Below are positions 6,313 through 7,325 of a stretch of DNA of 7,325 bases, one piece after another. Position 1 is the stretch's first letter. Every line of letters starts with the position of its first letter. Both the position numbers and the translations under genes were made by a program. The notes under the pieces were generated by a model. The model saw only the letters and a list, made by a program, of their open reading frames with translations. It had not been told where the DNA came from and ran no database searches. Source of the stretch: Tannerella sp. (lineage in GTDB: Bacteria; Bacteroidota; Bacteroidia; Bacteroidales; Tannerellaceae); NCBI GenBank assembly GCA_031289445.1, contig JAITPL010000108.1, forward strand, positions 1 through 7,325, in the 5' to 3' direction.

Positions 6313-6690
6313 ATGGATATACAATCTATCGAACAATATTTTGACGGTGAAGCCGCCAACATCGTAGGCAAACAAAAGGCATTTCTTTTCGGAAGCATCA
6401 AATACCGTTTGCTTCAAAACAATCAGACAATCAAGTTCTACGAAATCCTGTTTGAACGCAAGGAACAGGAAAAGCTGGTCGCCCTCCTGAAGGAAGGCAG
6501 GGTAGAGGACGTCGCAGCCTTGAAGCGGACACACATAGATTCGCTCAAACTGCGCATTGCCGCTACCGCCGACGGCAGTTTCTGCTGTTCGCAGGTCGTC
6601 GTTTTTGTGCCCTACGAGTTCATCAACTACACCGAAGTCCGCCTCCACACCCCTTCCGAGGCGCAAACACTGCTCAAGGCAGTAAAATAA
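6313..6690 (+). CDS. Conserved-looking hypothetical protein, 125 residues
   Basis: I do not recognise this protein. It has no signal peptide or membrane helix and is probably cytoplasmic. The N-terminal part (1-48) mixes short helices and strands (FLFGSIKYRLL, TIKFYEILFE). A charged, helix-prone middle follows (49-75, KEQEKLVALLKEGRVEDV). The C-terminal half is beta-rich (DSLKLRIAAT, SQVVVFVPYEFI) with an adjacent cysteine pair at 91-92. A small alpha/beta fold is plausible but no catalytic motif stands out. It looks like a real gene: codon choice (frequent third-position G/C) matches its neighbours, the ATG follows an A/T-rich Bacteroidota-like leader, and only 6 nt separate it from the BtrH-like gene, so the two are probably cotranscribed and may act together. 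It is preceded by the structured intergenic region, with no clear -7 box. Confidence 0.72.
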   Translation: MDIQSIEQYFDGEAANIVGKQKAFLFGSIKYRLLQNNQTIKFYEILFERKEQEKLVALLKEGRVEDVAALKRTHIDSLKLRIAATADGSFCCSQVVVFVPYEFINYTEVRLHTPSEAQTLLKAVK

Positions 6691-6696
6691 CTGCGC

Positions 6697-7325
6697 ATGG
6701 AAATCAACTTCGAGCACCGCACTGCCGCCCACTGCGAGAACGGAGTAACCGCCAATATCCTGCGATATTACGGATACGACTGCTCGGAGCCTCTGGTTTT
6801 CGGTCTCTCGGCCTCGCTCTACTTCGTGCATCTGCCGTTTATCCGGCTGTCGGGCTTCCCGGTAACCTCCATACGTCCGCTGCCGGGCATGATTTTCACG
6901 AGGGCGACGCAAGCGCTGGGGTTCAAGATTCAAAAGAAGTTGTTTTTCATCAAGCGCCGTGCCGAAGAGGAGCTTGACAGGCTTCTCGACGCGGGGATAC
7001 CGACGGGATGCATAGTAGGGATGTATCATCTTCCCTACATGCCTCCCGAGTATCGGTTTCCGTTCAATGCCCATAATATCTGCGTTACAGGTCGCGAAGA
7101 CGGCGAATATATTGTCAGCGACCCTGTAGTAAGTGGAAAAGTGCGCATCTCGGCGGACGACCTCCGTCTTGCCCGCTTTGCCCGCGAGGGCTATCCGGTC
7201 TGCGGCCTGCTCTACCATGTCAGGTCCTTGCCCGACAGTCCGCCGGACATGAATCTTGCCGTGCGCCGCGCCATACTGCAAAACTGCTACCGGATGCTCC
7301 GCCAGCCGGGTATAGCGCCGTTCGC
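6697..7325 (+). CDS. BtrH N-terminal-domain-like protein (3' end cut by window)
   Basis: The frame is open for 209 codons to the window end, so the C-terminus is missing. The start MEINFEHRTAAHCENGVTAN resembles the BtrH N-terminal family, which opens with an H-C-x-x-(G/T)-rich segment followed by a SEPLVFGLS-like stretch, present here at 30-38. BtrH itself transfers an aminoacyl group from an acyl carrier protein to an aminoglycoside in butirosin biosynthesis; most homologues are uncharacterised. Cys13, His126 (FNAHNICVTG) and Asp142 (IVSDPV) are placed like the Cys-His-Asp triad of papain-like/C39-like enzymes, so a thiol acyltransferase or amide-forming or -cleaving activity is plausible; this is inference. 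Family members are usually near 320-350 residues, so about 110-140 are probably missing. The ATG is 6 nt after the preceding gene. No signal peptide is seen. Confidence 0.75.
   Translation, partial: MEINFEHRTAAHCENGVTANILRYYGYDCSEPLVFGLSASLYFVHLPFIRLSGFPVTSIRPLPGMIFTRATQALGFKIQKKLFFIKRRAEEELDRLLDAGIPTGCIVGMYHLPYMPPEYRFPFNAHNICVTGREDGEYIVSDPVVSGKVRISADDLRLARFAREGYPVCGLLYHVRSLPDSPPDMNLAVRRAILQNCYRMLRQPGIAPF

Noticed and set aside
6298..7281. Minus-strand open frame of 327 codons opposite the unknown protein and the BtrH-like gene
   Set aside because: It overlaps two forward genes with coherent protein features, shows no recognisable motif, and runs through the forward terminator-proximal leader. 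Long antisense frames are common opposite genes with G/C-rich third positions.
1..7325. tRNA or rRNA genes, CRISPR arrays, insertion sequences or phage genes
   Set aside because: No regularly spaced repeats, transposase or integrase motifs, or tRNA-like cloverleaf with CCA-end context were seen; nearly all sequence is accounted for by seven collinear genes.

Overview
The window carries seven forward-strand genes from a member of the Bacteroidota, most likely the order Bacteroidales. The reasons are a Bacteroides-type -7 box (TACCTTTG) at the left edge, A-rich leaders without Shine-Dalgarno sequences in front of moderately GC-rich genes, and the gene content. I cannot name a genus.

Bases 1-4561 hold a tight operon: mce, mmdA, a gamma-like subunit with an N-terminal lamin-tail domain, a biotin carrier protein, and the membrane beta subunit. 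Gaps range from a 4-nt overlap to 22 nt. Together they read as the end of the succinate-to-propionate pathway. The epimerase interconverts the (R) and (S) forms of methylmalonyl-CoA. MmdA moves the carboxyl group to biotin on MmdC. MmdB decarboxylates carboxybiotin and couples this to Na+ export, with the gamma-like protein anchoring the complex. No biotin carboxylase is present in the window, and the membrane beta subunit is, so I read mmdA as a decarboxylase rather than an ATP-dependent propionyl-CoA carboxylase. Methylmalonyl-CoA mutase is not in the window.

Bases 4614-6158 encode a lipoprotein with DUF5077-like and DUF3472-like domains, 52 nt after mmdB. Its biochemical role is unknown to me, and its C-terminal ~55 residues look unlike the rest.

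Bases 6159-6312 are non-coding and unusually structured. Four closely packed inverted repeats follow one another, the first a good intrinsic terminator, and a 16-nt imperfect direct repeat links two of them.

Bases 6313-7325 start a new unit: an unrecognised 125-residue protein and, 6 nt later, the start of a BtrH-N-like protein with a plausible Cys-His-Asp triad, cut by the window end.

The strongest candidates for something undescribed are the structured 6164-6290 region, the lamin-tail/gamma-subunit fusion with its duplicated start codon, and the unknown-protein/BtrH pair.
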